64,000 nucleotides of DNA from DATAXP01 sp036272935 (lineage in GTDB: Bacteria; Planctomycetota; Planctomycetia; Pirellulales; PNKZ01), in contig DATAXP010000073.1 in NCBI GenBank assembly GCA_036272935.1, positions 1 through 64,000 on the forward strand, given 5' to 3'. The notes below the pieces were generated by a model. That model was not told the DNA's origin. It worked only from the letters and a program-made list of their open reading frames with translations, and searched no databases. A program made the translations under genes and the position numbers. Positions 42,283 to 50,299 of this stretch are shown piece after piece. Every line of letters begins with the position of its first letter. The stretch's first letter is position 1.

Positions 42283-43854
42283 GTGACGCATCCCGTTCCT
42301 GAATACCTGCGCCTGTACCGCGAGCGACCCGACGTCGCAACGACCGACGCCTTGGACCTTTCCGGTCTCGACGGCTTCTTCGAATCGTTCGAGGCGGCCA
42401 CCGGCTGGCGGCTGCGGTTTGTCGCCGTCCCCGAGCCGAAATCCGAGACCGACGTGCTGTGGTGTGCGCCGGTGAATCCCGGCGCGGGAATCTCGCCGGG
42501 GCACTTGCGCATCGAGTTTGGCGCAGCGACCGAGACGGACGAACCGCCGCTCGACCTGGCCGCCGCCGGGGCGATGGCCCGTGGATTTGCTGCGACGCTG
42601 GAAGAGATGCTGCGCACGCGGCATTGGCTGCGGCGTCGCGAGGCGGAACTGGCCGGCTGCGTGCCGCTGGTCGAGCATCCCGAAGAGCAGCGTCATCTCG
42701 CCGACCGGCTGGAGGCGGTGCTCCGCGGTGGGGCCGACGTGATCGGCGCCTCGGCCGCCGCGCTCTACCTGTTGGACGACGCCACGACGCAGTTGCGCAC
42801 CACCAGCGCTTGGAACGTTGCCGCGGGATGCTTCTCGCGCGGACCGCGCCCCTTGGCCGACGCCAAGGGCGACCTGGAGGCGCTGCTCGGTCACGCCGTC
42901 ACCCTGCGCAACGCGTCAATGTGCCGCCAGTGGAACGCTCCGGAAGAGTTTAGCGCTGCCGTGTGCGTGCCGGTTTCGTCGCCGACGATGCCGCTGGGCA
43001 CCCTATGGCTGTTCAGCCAGCGTGAGCGCGAGTTCAGCGATCACGACGTACACGTTGCCGAGTTGGTGGCCGGTCGCCTGGCGGCCGACCTGGATCGCGA
43101 AGTGCTGCTGAAATCGGAGGTCGTAGCTCGCAGCATCTCGCGGCAGCTCGAACAGGCCCAGCGCTTGCAGCAAGAACAATTACCTGCAATCGCTCCGCTG
43201 ATCGACGGCTGGGAAGTGGCCGGCTGGACCGAACAAGCCGCCATGGTCGGCGGCGCATTGCACGATTGGTGGATTCGCGGCGATGGCCGGTTGATGCTCT
43301 TGGCCGGCGATTGCCTCGACGGCGGAATTGACAGCGCATTGTGTGCCGCGGCGCTGCGGGCCACGCTTCGCGCCGCCGGCCTCGAAGCCGGCGAACCGAA
43401 TGCTCTGCTCGAACAAGCCAGCCAGGCACTCTGGACCGGATCGGCCGGCGACCAGTTCGCCAGCTTGTTTTGCGCCGCGATCACTCCGTCCGACGGCCGT
43501 TGCGACTTCGCCGCCGCAGGTCAGCTGGGGGCGATGCTGCTGGGCGCGCAAGGCTTCGAGCGGCTGACCGCTCCGTCGATGGCCCTGGGCACCGAGCCGG
43601 GCACGAAATATCTGCCACGCGAGTTTACGATCGTCCCAGGACAGACGATCGTCATCGTCAACGACGGCGTGCACGATGCGCGCGACGCTGCCGGCCGACC
43701 GTGGACAATGAGCAGCATTGCCGAAGCGCTCGGCAACCATCTGCAAGCAGATGCCGAAACGCTGGTCGACCTGATTCGCGACCGAGTCGAGGCGCATAGC
43801 AACGGCTCGCCCGCCGCCGATCGCACGATTCTAGTGGTCAAACGTCGCCTGTAA
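42283..43854 (+). CDS. GAF plus SpoIIE/PP2C-type phosphatase-like protein
   Basis: A 523-residue cytoplasmic protein with GTG start. Residues about 115-275 are a GAF-like sensor (LADRLEAVLRGGADVIGASA, FSAAVCVPVSSPTMPLGTLW). A coiled coil (ISRQLEQAQRLQQEQLPAIA) leads to a PP2C_SIG/SpoIIE domain (WEVAGWTEQAAMVGGALHDW, MLLAGDCLDGGIDSALCAAA, IVNDGVHDARDAAGRPW, ADRTILVVKRRL). Canonical motifs are GGDxYD and GDVxGHG; here they read GGALHD and GDCLDGG, so at least one metal-binding Asp is replaced and activity is uncertain. It may act in a partner-switch pathway. Confidence 0.75.
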   Translation: MTHPVPEYLRLYRERPDVATTDALDLSGLDGFFESFEAATGWRLRFVAVPEPKSETDVLWCAPVNPGAGISPGHLRIEFGAATETDEPPLDLAAAGAMARGFAATLEEMLRTRHWLRRREAELAGCVPLVEHPEEQRHLADRLEAVLRGGADVIGASAAALYLLDDATTQLRTTSAWNVAAGCFSRGPRPLADAKGDLEALLGHAVTLRNASMCRQWNAPEEFSAAVCVPVSSPTMPLGTLWLFSQREREFSDHDVHVAELVAGRLAADLDREVLLKSEVVARSISRQLEQAQRLQQEQLPAIAPLIDGWEVAGWTEQAAMVGGALHDWWIRGDGRLMLLAGDCLDGGIDSALCAAALRATLRAAGLEAGEPNALLEQASQALWTGSAGDQFASLFCAAITPSDGRCDFAAAGQLGAMLLGAQGFERLTAPSMALGTEPGTKYLPREFTIVPGQTIVIVNDGVHDARDAAGRPWTMSSIAEALGNHLQADAETLVDLIRDRVEAHSNGSPAADRTILVVKRRL

Positions 43855-43876
43855 GCGGCTGGCGGACACAGGTAGA

Positions 43877-45112
43877 ATGTCTACCGTGAAAGCCACCGCC
43901 ACTGCATCGCCCGGTTCCGCAGTCGATACAAAGCGCGTCGTGCTGAAGCCGCGCAAGGTGCGGCCGTTCTTTGCGCGCCATCCGTGGGTGCTCGACTCGG
44001 CGATCGCCCGGGTTGAAGGTTCGCCCGACGATGGCGATGTCGTCGATCTGTTTTCCGATCGCGATCAATTCATTGCCCGCGGCATTTACAATGCGAAGAG
44101 TCGTATTCGCGTGCGCCTTTACTCCTGGCAAGCCGACGAGGCATTAGACGAGGCTCTGTGGCGGCGACGAATGGCGACCGCTGCCGGGTTGCGACGCGCG
44201 CTGGGTTACGATCGACCCGAAGGCGCTGTGCGGCTGGTTTCGAGCGAGGCCGACGGATTGGGCGGCATGGTCATCGAGCGTTACGCCGGGCATCTCGTGA
44301 TGCAAATCACCGCGCTGGCGATGTACGCACGGCTCGATGCGCTGGTGCAACTGGCCGCCGACGTTTGGCAGCCGGCGAGCGTCACCGTCCGCGCCGACGG
44401 CGAGATGGCCAAGACCGAAGGATTCACGCTTCCGGCCGAAGTCCGCCGCGGCACGCGCGACGACGGGCTCGTGTTCATCGAAGAGCACGGCATTCGCTAC
44501 GGAGTCGATCTGGCCACCGGCCAAAAGACCGGTTTCTATCTCGACCAGCGCGAGAACCGTCGCGCCGCGGCGAGCTACTGCGCCGGCCGGCGCGTGCTCG
44601 ACGCCTGCTGCTACAGCGGCGGGTTCAGCCTGGCGGCCTTGCAGCTTGGCGGAGCACGCGAGGCGCACGGCATCGACTCGAGCCCCAAGGCGATCGCCCT
44701 GGCTGAGGCCAATGCCCAACTCAACGGCCTCAGCGGTGCGCGATTTGAGACGGCCGACGTGTTTCAGCGCATGGAACAACTGGCAGCCGACGGCGAGCGC
44801 TACGGCGTAGTCGTACTCGATCCGCCGAAGTTTGCGCGCTCGGCAGCCCACGTGCCGCAGGCGCTGCGCGCGTATCACCACTTGAATCGCCTGGCCGTAA
44901 GCTTGCTCGAACCGGGCGGCATCCTCGTCACGTGCAGTTGCTCGGGGCACATCGCCCGCGATCAGTTCGCCTTCATGCTGGCCGACGTGGCGCAGCGCAC
45001 CGAGCGCGACATTCAGATCCTCGAGAGCTGCGGCGCCGCGCCGGACCATCCGGTCACGGCGACCTGCCTGGAAACCGAGTATCTGAAGTGCCTCATCTGC
45101 CGCGTGGTGTGA
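43877..45112 (+). CDS. rlmI: 23S rRNA (cytosine-C5)-methyltransferase, RlmI family
   Basis: A 411-residue class I SAM methyltransferase. An N-terminal PUA domain (VVLKPRKVRPFFARHPWVLD, GDVVDLFSDRDQFIARGIYN) precedes the SAM-binding motif RRVLDACCYSGGFSLAALQL, the acidic loop HGIDSSPKAIALAEANAQLN, the DPPK motif VVLDPPKFARS, and VTCSCSGHI with the catalytic Cys. RlmI makes m5C1962 in 23S rRNA; this member could have the same target. It begins 22 bp after the phosphatase-like gene, so the two may share a transcript. Confidence 0.88.
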   Translation: MSTVKATATASPGSAVDTKRVVLKPRKVRPFFARHPWVLDSAIARVEGSPDDGDVVDLFSDRDQFIARGIYNAKSRIRVRLYSWQADEALDEALWRRRMATAAGLRRALGYDRPEGAVRLVSSEADGLGGMVIERYAGHLVMQITALAMYARLDALVQLAADVWQPASVTVRADGEMAKTEGFTLPAEVRRGTRDDGLVFIEEHGIRYGVDLATGQKTGFYLDQRENRRAAASYCAGRRVLDACCYSGGFSLAALQLGGAREAHGIDSSPKAIALAEANAQLNGLSGARFETADVFQRMEQLAADGERYGVVVLDPPKFARSAAHVPQALRAYHHLNRLAVSLLEPGGILVTCSCSGHIARDQFAFMLADVAQRTERDIQILESCGAAPDHPVTATCLETEYLKCLICRVV

Positions 45113-45142
45113 GATGTTCAGTAGTCTAAGCGATCCATCAAA

Positions 45143-45332
45143 TCCTTCTCCCTCGGGGAGAAGGTGGCCGAAGGCCGGATGAGGGCGCACGAGAGATTGT
45201 CGATCTCGAATCGGCATGCCCGAGAATTTGGTTTGCACTCGGGGATGCTCGATCATCGATGGATCGCGTTCCCTCCGCCCTCACCTCGGTCGCCTGCGGC
45301 GACCATTTCCTCTCCCCGATGGGGAGAGGAGG
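45143..45332. repeat. Composite palindrome repeat, family R8 copy 1
   Basis: CCTTCTCCCTCGGGGAGAAGG at the left, GGCCGGATGAGGGCG, then on the right GCCCTCACCTCGGTCGCCTG CGGCGACC and CCTCTCCCCGATGGGGAGAGG. The two ends each form a hairpin, and the internal GATGAGGGCG/CGCCCTCACC words also pair. Copies at 50167-50291 and 53119-53245 have the same order of words. It lies after rlmI. Confidence 0.8.
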
Positions 45333-46005
45333 TTCTACGGCCATGGCCTACTTCTGCGCTCGACCATCGCCGCGCGGTTGATTGAATACGCCCCAGTCGA
45401 TGGCGGCCGGGAGCGGTTGAAGGGCGGCCATGATTGTCCGTCGAAGTGAGAAGCGCGGCGTCGGTGGCCTGGTTCTTGGCCGCTAGGGCGTCGTGAACAA
45501 ATCGGCATGGGGCCGTGAGCTTCGACAACCGCTCCGTCGATCGCCCGGTGCAGCGAAGCGTTCTGCGCAAACGTTTCACTGCTACCGGACGACCGAAAAG
45601 TATTTCGCTTCTGGCAGGGGCGTGCCGCCAAGATCGAGCGTTCCGGAGGACCGTGCATGAATCAATCGGCGAGATCGGCGGATGACGAAACGGTTGATGC
45701 GGACCTCCTTCCACGAGGACTTCATCCCAGGACCAGCGGCGGTTTTCCCGAGGGGAGACCAACGGCCATCGTTATAGCACGGTCTCACGACCGTGCTACA
45801 TCCGGGGGAATGCTCAGGAGACCATTCCACAACGGGGGACAGCGTGGCCTTCCGCGACGTGGCCGAAGTACTTTTAACACCCCACAAGAACGCTTCGGCC
45901 ACAAGAGCGGGCCCGGCGTCCAAACGGTAGTTCGTGATCAGCGAGCCGCAGCGCGGTCGAGTGCCGCGCTGCGCTCGCTGTTTTTGTCTATTGCCCGAAA
46001 TGAAC
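45333..46005. other. Intergenic stretch without a supported gene
   Basis: About 670 bp between the R8 repeat and the peroxiredoxin gene. Several frames of 100-180 codons cross it on both strands, but they are Arg/Pro/Ser-rich, lack ribosome sites and match nothing I recognise. Only the hairpin at 45775-45798 is clear. It could be a decayed gene. Confidence 0.4.
45775..45798. repeat. Perfect palindrome TAGCACGGTC
   Basis: TAGCACGGTC, loop TCAC, GACCGTGCTA: a 10-bp perfect stem. No T-run follows, so it is more likely a dispersed palindromic repeat than a terminator. Confidence 0.6.
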
Positions 46006-46545
46006 CTACGACTTCTTCGCGACGCCAAGCTCCTGCAGTTTCGCGGCAACGTCCTTGCCGTGGCTCTCGGTCTTCACGCCTTTGTCGACGTGGACGATCT
46101 TGCCGTGCTTGTCGATGTAGAACGTCCAGCGGGTCGCATTGCCTCCCTTGCCAAGCACGCCGAACATCTCGGCATTCTTCTTGCTCGGGTCGCTGAGGAT
46201 CGGATAGTCGAGGCCGAGCGACTCGGCGAACTTCTTGTTTTCCTCGGGCGTGTCGCAACTGGCGGTGAAGTAGGCAACCTTGTACTGCTTCAAGTCGCTG
46301 CCGAATTCCTTCATCGACTTGCACTCCTTGGTGCAGCCGCCGGTGAATGCTTTCGGGAACCAGGCGATGACGACCGCCTCCTTGCCCTTGTAGTCGCTGA
46401 GTTTGTGCATCTTGCCGTCGGACCCCATCATCGAGAAATCGGGGGCCATGTCGCCGACCTGGGACTCGGCATGGCAGAGGTTCGACGACCAACCGAGGAT
46501 TAAGGCCGCCGCGGCGACCAACGAAATGCGTGAGCACAGGCGCAT
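46006..46545 (-). CDS. Exported peroxiredoxin (Bcp/PrxQ-like)
   Basis: A 179-residue thiol peroxidase with a signal peptide (MRLCSRISLVAAAALILGWS...LCHA), so it acts in the periplasm. The thioredoxin-fold core starts VGDMAPDFSMMGSDGKMHKL. Cys71 is the peroxidatic and Cys75 the resolving residue in AFTGGCTKECK, spaced as in Bcp/PrxQ, although the usual PxxxTPxC reads PKAFTGGC. WTFYIDKHGKIVHVDKG closes the fold. It would reduce peroxides with thiol electrons. Confidence 0.85.
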   Translation of the reverse strand: MRLCSRISLVAAAALILGWSSNLCHAESQVGDMAPDFSMMGSDGKMHKLSDYKGKEAVVIAWFPKAFTGGCTKECKSMKEFGSDLKQYKVAYFTASCDTPEENKKFAESLGLDYPILSDPSKKNAEMFGVLGKGGNATRWTFYIDKHGKIVHVDKGVKTESHGKDVAAKLQELGVAKKS

Positions 46546-46630
46546 GATGTGTCAACTCCGTCGAGGTGGGAAAACGAAACGGTAGGCACCGAACGGTAAC
46601 GAGGCTAACACGCGGCCGAGCGGGAAGCAA

Positions 46631-46677
46631 TTAGCAATGAGCAGTTCGCCGGAACCGGCTCGCTGGCTCATTGCTAA
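46631..46677. terminator. Hairpin between co-directional small genes
   Basis: TTAGCAATGAGC (46631-46642) and GCTCATTGCTAA (46666-46677) form a perfect 12-bp stem. A further GCTCATTGCT copy overlaps the end of the PGPGW gene. It probably ends the leftward transcript of that gene; no strong T-run is present. Confidence 0.5.
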
Positions 46678-46688
46678 CTGCTACTTGC

Positions 46689-46925
46689 TCATTGCTTTCT
46701 CGGCAGCCAGTTCCGCAAGCGCGCGAACCATGGTCGCAGCTTCGGCCAGCGATGTTCGTGCCGATCGAGTAGGCCGGTGAGATAGGCGACATCGAAGCCC
46801 AGCAGCAGCGCACCGGGAATAATCAGCGCCCAGCCGGGCACGATCGGCAGCAACAAACCGATCACGCCCGCCGCCACGAGCAGCGAACCTGCGACGACCT
46901 TCAACGCGCGCTTGGCGCTGGGCAA
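46689..46925 (-). CDS. PGPGW-type small membrane protein
   Basis: A 78-residue protein with two membrane helices: VVAGSLLVAAGVIGLLLPIV then PGW then ALIIPGALLLGFDVAYLTGL. The PIVPGWALIIPGALLLG motif identifies the PGPGW family of unknown function. I place the start at a TTG (46925) six bases after AAGGA; a GTG at 46955 would add ten residues. It follows the YSPV-repeat gene on the same strand. Confidence 0.7.
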   Translation of the reverse strand: MPSAKRALKVVAGSLLVAAGVIGLLLPIVPGWALIIPGALLLGFDVAYLTGLLDRHEHRWPKLRPWFARLRNWLPRKQ

Positions 46926-46966
46926 CGTTCGTCCTTGGCCTATGGCCGCGATCACGCCAGGTAATG

Positions 46967-47353
46967 TTAACGCACGATCGCGCGGATCGCGTTGCGAACC
47001 GGCTCACCGGGAATGTAGCGTGGACCGACATAGTAAGCCGGCGCGACGGTCGTCACGACGGGCGAATACGCCACCACCGGCGAGTAGGCCGTCACCACGG
47101 GGCTATACGCCACGACGCTCGTGGTGACCGGTGAGTAAGCAGTTACCGGCGAGTACGCGGTCATCGGGCGATACGTTGTCACCGGCGCATAGGTGGTCAC
47201 CGGGCTATACATCACCACCGGCGAATACGCGGTGACCGGTGAGTATGCCGTCACCACCGGGCTGTAGGTTTCGTAAACAATCGCCTGGGCCGAAGCGAAA
47301 CTCGGGACGCTCAACAAGCCCAGCAGACTCGCAAGGACAATGGCTGTTCTCAT
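46967..47353 (-). CDS. Secreted YSPV tandem-repeat protein
   Basis: A 128-residue exported protein with AGGAG seven bases before the ATG. Signal peptide MRTAIVLASLLGLLSVPSFA. The mature part is about a dozen tandem copies of a 5-8 residue unit, TAYSPV or its variants (TYAPV, TYRPM, VAYSPVV), then a short end (AYYVGPRYIPGEPVRNAIRA). Tyr/Pro/Val repeats suggest an extended beta or collagen-like surface fibre. No function is known to me. The repeat number may vary between strains. Confidence 0.65.
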   Translation of the reverse strand: MRTAIVLASLLGLLSVPSFASAQAIVYETYSPVVTAYSPVTAYSPVVMYSPVTTYAPVTTYRPMTAYSPVTAYSPVTTSVVAYSPVVTAYSPVVAYSPVVTTVAPAYYVGPRYIPGEPVRNAIRAIVR

Positions 47354-47581
47354 GATGTCGCTCCTGTTGGTGATTCTTCAATTTCGTTGTTGCGCTTTTT
47401 ATGCCCTCAACGAATATTCTGTCTCACGCCGAGGGCGAAGGCAATTCGCCGACGCATCGACACGGCCCTGAATTGGGTAGCAAGCATCGCATTCTTCCGC
47501 CTGCAACCGTTCGCCAGTCTCGCCATTCTGCCAAAACGTGATTTGACAACCGGCGAATCGTCCGATCGACGCGGGAGCGGC

Positions 47582-48694
47582 TTAGCTGCGCAGCACCTTT
47601 TCCAACAGCGGATAGGCGACTTCGCCATGCCACACATGACCGCCGTCGAAATGATCGACTGCAACCTGGTCGGCAGCGTGCAGCGCCGCGTACACACGGC
47701 GCTGTCGCTCGAAGGCGCGCTCGGCCCAATCGGCCGGAACGTGCGGATCGGTCGAGCCCGCTTCCCACAAGCAAGCGCGCGGGGCGACGAGCCCGGCGAT
47801 CTCGGGAATGTCGCCGTATTTGAGCAGCCCAGGAATTACCTGGCAGCCGGCTGTCTTGCCTTCCATGGCATTCGCTTGCAGACAATTCAGCGCACCGGCG
47901 ATCACGGCCACCTTGATCCGCGAGTCCACCGCCGCCGCCAGGGTCGTCATCCGCCCACCGTACGACAGGCCGACGCAGCCCAGCCGATCGGCATCGACTG
48001 CATCGTGCCGGGCCAGGTATTCCAACGTCCACAACACGTCGCGCAGGTTCTCGGTGATCAGCAGCTTGCCGAGATGTTCGAGCTGCAAGTTGACCAGCGT
48101 ACACGGATCGCCGCGAATCGACTTCTTATCGACGCCCAACCGCCGGCCGAACGGCGTCAGGCACGGCGCCGCGACGACGTGGCCGCGCTCGACGAGCTTG
48201 CGGCCGTAGTCGTACTTGAACTTCTCGATCTCATCGCGGCGTTCTTGGGTGTCGTCGATGCCGGCGATCGAATCGTGCGCGAATGTTCCGTGGCCGTGGA
48301 CTGCCACGATTCCCGCCCGCTTCGCGCCGCCGCCACGCGGCAACAGCAGATGAAACGGTACCGGGGCGAGTCCCTCTGCCCGCAGCACGCGCTCTTCGCG
48401 CAAGTGGTCGCTGAGCTCCACGCGGCGTTCGAGCACGCATTGCCAATGTTCCGGCGGATCGAACCGGCCCAGCAGCGCGCGCAGCGTGGCGCCGAACCGC
48501 GCTTGCCATTGCCGCGCGTCGTCGGGCATGGCACCGTCGAACTGCATCGCCAGTGGTGCGGCCGCGTCGGACGCCTTCATCCGCTCGGCAATCGACGGGA
48601 CGTCGTCCTCTGCAGCGACCAGCGACCCGCCACGCGTCGCGAGCGCCGCGCTTGCCGCAGCACGCAGAAAGTCACGGCGACTTGGAGCGTTCAC
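47582..48694 (-). CDS. Tat-exported alpha/beta hydrolase
   Basis: A 370-residue hydrolase of the dienelactone-hydrolase/acetyl-xylan-esterase type. A GTG start overlaps the DUF1501 stop (GTGA). The N-terminus SRRDFLRAAASAALA is a twin-arginine signal. Catalytic triad candidates: Ser in GCVGLSYGGRMTTLAAAV, Asp in WEAGSTDPHVPADWA, His in DHFDGGHVWHGEVAYPL. It is the last gene of the LacI-headed operon; with the sulfatases it suggests carbohydrate ester breakdown. The substrate is not known. Confidence 0.82.
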   Translation of the reverse strand: MNAPSRRDFLRAAASAALATRGGSLVAAEDDVPSIAERMKASDAAAPLAMQFDGAMPDDARQWQARFGATLRALLGRFDPPEHWQCVLERRVELSDHLREERVLRAEGLAPVPFHLLLPRGGGAKRAGIVAVHGHGTFAHDSIAGIDDTQERRDEIEKFKYDYGRKLVERGHVVAAPCLTPFGRRLGVDKKSIRGDPCTLVNLQLEHLGKLLITENLRDVLWTLEYLARHDAVDADRLGCVGLSYGGRMTTLAAAVDSRIKVAVIAGALNCLQANAMEGKTAGCQVIPGLLKYGDIPEIAGLVAPRACLWEAGSTDPHVPADWAERAFERQRRVYAALHAADQVAVDHFDGGHVWHGEVAYPLLEKVLRS

Positions 48695-50133
48695 GCGAGC
48701 ACTTCCTTGACCACCTTGCCAGCCAGGTTGGTCAAGCGCGTCGGCAACCCCTTGAAGTTCACGGTGAGCTTTGTGTGATCGAGGCCAAACAGGTGCAGCA
48801 GCGTCGCCTGGAAATCATTCACGTGCACCGCGTCGCGCGTCGGCGCCCAGCCGATGTCGTCCGTCTCGCCGTGTACGTAGCCCGGCTTTACGCCGCCGCC
48901 GGCCATCCAAATGCTAAACGCGAACGGATGATGATCGCGGCCGTCGTTCCCTTGACCCAACGGCGTGCGGCCGAACTCGCTGGCCCACACCACCAGCGTG
49001 TCGTCCAGCAGGCCGCGGCGCTTCAGATCGGTGAGCAGCGCAGCGACCGGCTGATCGACCGCGGCGCAGTTCCAGGGCAGGTCGTGTTTCAGGTTGCTGT
49101 GCTGATCCCACGATGCGTGTATGAGATGCACGAAGCGCACGCCGCGTTCGATCATGCGGCGCGCTAGCAGACAATTCGTAGCGAAGCGGGCGTAGGTGTC
49201 ACCGGGTTGCAGGTCGGCGGTGGGATGCGGCGTCGGACGGTTGACGCCGTATTCGTCGAGCGTGGCCTGGGTTTCGCCAGAGAGATCGGTCAGCTCGGGA
49301 GCCGACGCCTGCATGCGGAATGCCAGCTCGTACTGGGCGATGCGGCTGGCGATTTCGGGATCGTGTACTTCGGCATGGTGCCGGCTGTTCAGCCGGGCAA
49401 TGGCATCGAGCGCGCGGCGTTGATGTTCGGCATCGATTCCCGGCGGGTTCATCAGGTTGAGCACCGGTTCGCCTTGGCCGCGCAGCGGCACGCCTTGATA
49501 CGTCGAAGGCAGGAAGCCGCTCGACCAATTCGACGTGCTGCCGCTGGCCCCGCGGCCGCTGTTGAGCACCACGTATCCCGGCAGGTTCTGCGAAGGCGAA
49601 CCGAGCCCGTACAGCAACCACGAGCCGATCGTCGGTCGGCCGAACTCGGCCTTGCCGGTATGCAGCAGCAACTGGCCCGGGTGATGGTTGAACTGATCGC
49701 TGACCATCGACCGCACCAGACAGATATTGTCGGCGCGCTTAGCGATGTGCGGCAGCAGCTCGGAGATCTCGGTGCCCGATTGGCCGCGTTTCTCGAACTT
49801 GACGCCGGTCCCCTTCAGAACCGCTTCGTCTTTCTTGATGAACGCGAACTCGACGTCCTTGAGGAAGGAATCGGGGAGCTTCTGCTTGTCGCGCTCGTTC
49901 AATAGCGGCTTGGGGTCGAACATTTCGACCTGGCTGGGGCCTCCTTCGAGAAAGATGAAAATGGCCCGCTTGGCGCGCGGCGCGAAGTGCGGCGGCCGCG
50001 GTACGAGTGGATTGGGCGACGCGCTTGCGTCAGGGGCGGCCAGCAGACCGTCGGCATCGAGCAACGACGCCAGCGCCAGCGTGCCCAGGCCACTGGCGGA
50101 ACTCATGAGGAAATCGCGTCGTGTGTAGTGCAT
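48691..50133 (-). CDS. DUF1501 protein (Tat-exported)
   Basis: A 480-residue planctomycete DUF1501 protein. Tat signal YTRRDFLMSSASGLGTLALA. Family blocks: KRAIFIFLEGGPSQVEMFDP, ICLVRSMVSDQFNHHPGQLL, GSWLLYGLGSPSQNLPGYVV, FVHLIHASWDQHSNLKHDLP, VVWASEFGRTPLGQGNDGRD HHPFAFS. These have an alkaline-phosphatase/sulfatase-like fold with conserved Asp, His and Glu but no proven reaction. DUF1501 genes nearly always follow a DUF1549/DUF1553 gene, as here, and the pair is thought to act together in the periplasm. Confidence 0.88.
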   Translation of the reverse strand: MHYTRRDFLMSSASGLGTLALASLLDADGLLAAPDASASPNPLVPRPPHFAPRAKRAIFIFLEGGPSQVEMFDPKPLLNERDKQKLPDSFLKDVEFAFIKKDEAVLKGTGVKFEKRGQSGTEISELLPHIAKRADNICLVRSMVSDQFNHHPGQLLLHTGKAEFGRPTIGSWLLYGLGSPSQNLPGYVVLNSGRGASGSTSNWSSGFLPSTYQGVPLRGQGEPVLNLMNPPGIDAEHQRRALDAIARLNSRHHAEVHDPEIASRIAQYELAFRMQASAPELTDLSGETQATLDEYGVNRPTPHPTADLQPGDTYARFATNCLLARRMIERGVRFVHLIHASWDQHSNLKHDLPWNCAAVDQPVAALLTDLKRRGLLDDTLVVWASEFGRTPLGQGNDGRDHHPFAFSIWMAGGGVKPGYVHGETDDIGWAPTRDAVHVNDFQATLLHLFGLDHTKLTVNFKGLPTRLTNLAGKVVKEVLA

Positions 50134-50166
50134 GGTCGTTGCCTTTCGTCACTCGTGCCGCGCTAG

Positions 50167-50291
50167 CCTTCTCCCGCCGGGAGAAGGTGCCCGAAGGGCG
50201 GATGAGGACGAAGCGAAATGGACGATGGGTATCCGCTTCGCCCTCACCCGGTCGCCGCCGCGGCGACCACCCTCTCCCAAAGGGAGAGGGG
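50167..50291. repeat. Composite palindrome repeat, family R8 copy 2
   Basis: CCTTCTCCCGCCGGGAGAAGG, CCGAAGGGCGGATGAGG, then CGCCCTCACCCGGTCGCCGC CGCGGCGACC and CCCTCTCCCAAAGGGAGAGGG. It fills the gap between the DUF1549/1553 gene and the DUF1501 gene inside the operon, so it is transcribed. Confidence 0.85.
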
Positions 50292-50299
50292 CATTGTAA

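Noticed and set aside
45253..46196. Several 100-180-codon frames on both strands
   Set aside because: Arg/Pro/Ser-rich, no start signals, cross repeats and the peroxiredoxin gene; no recognisable domain.
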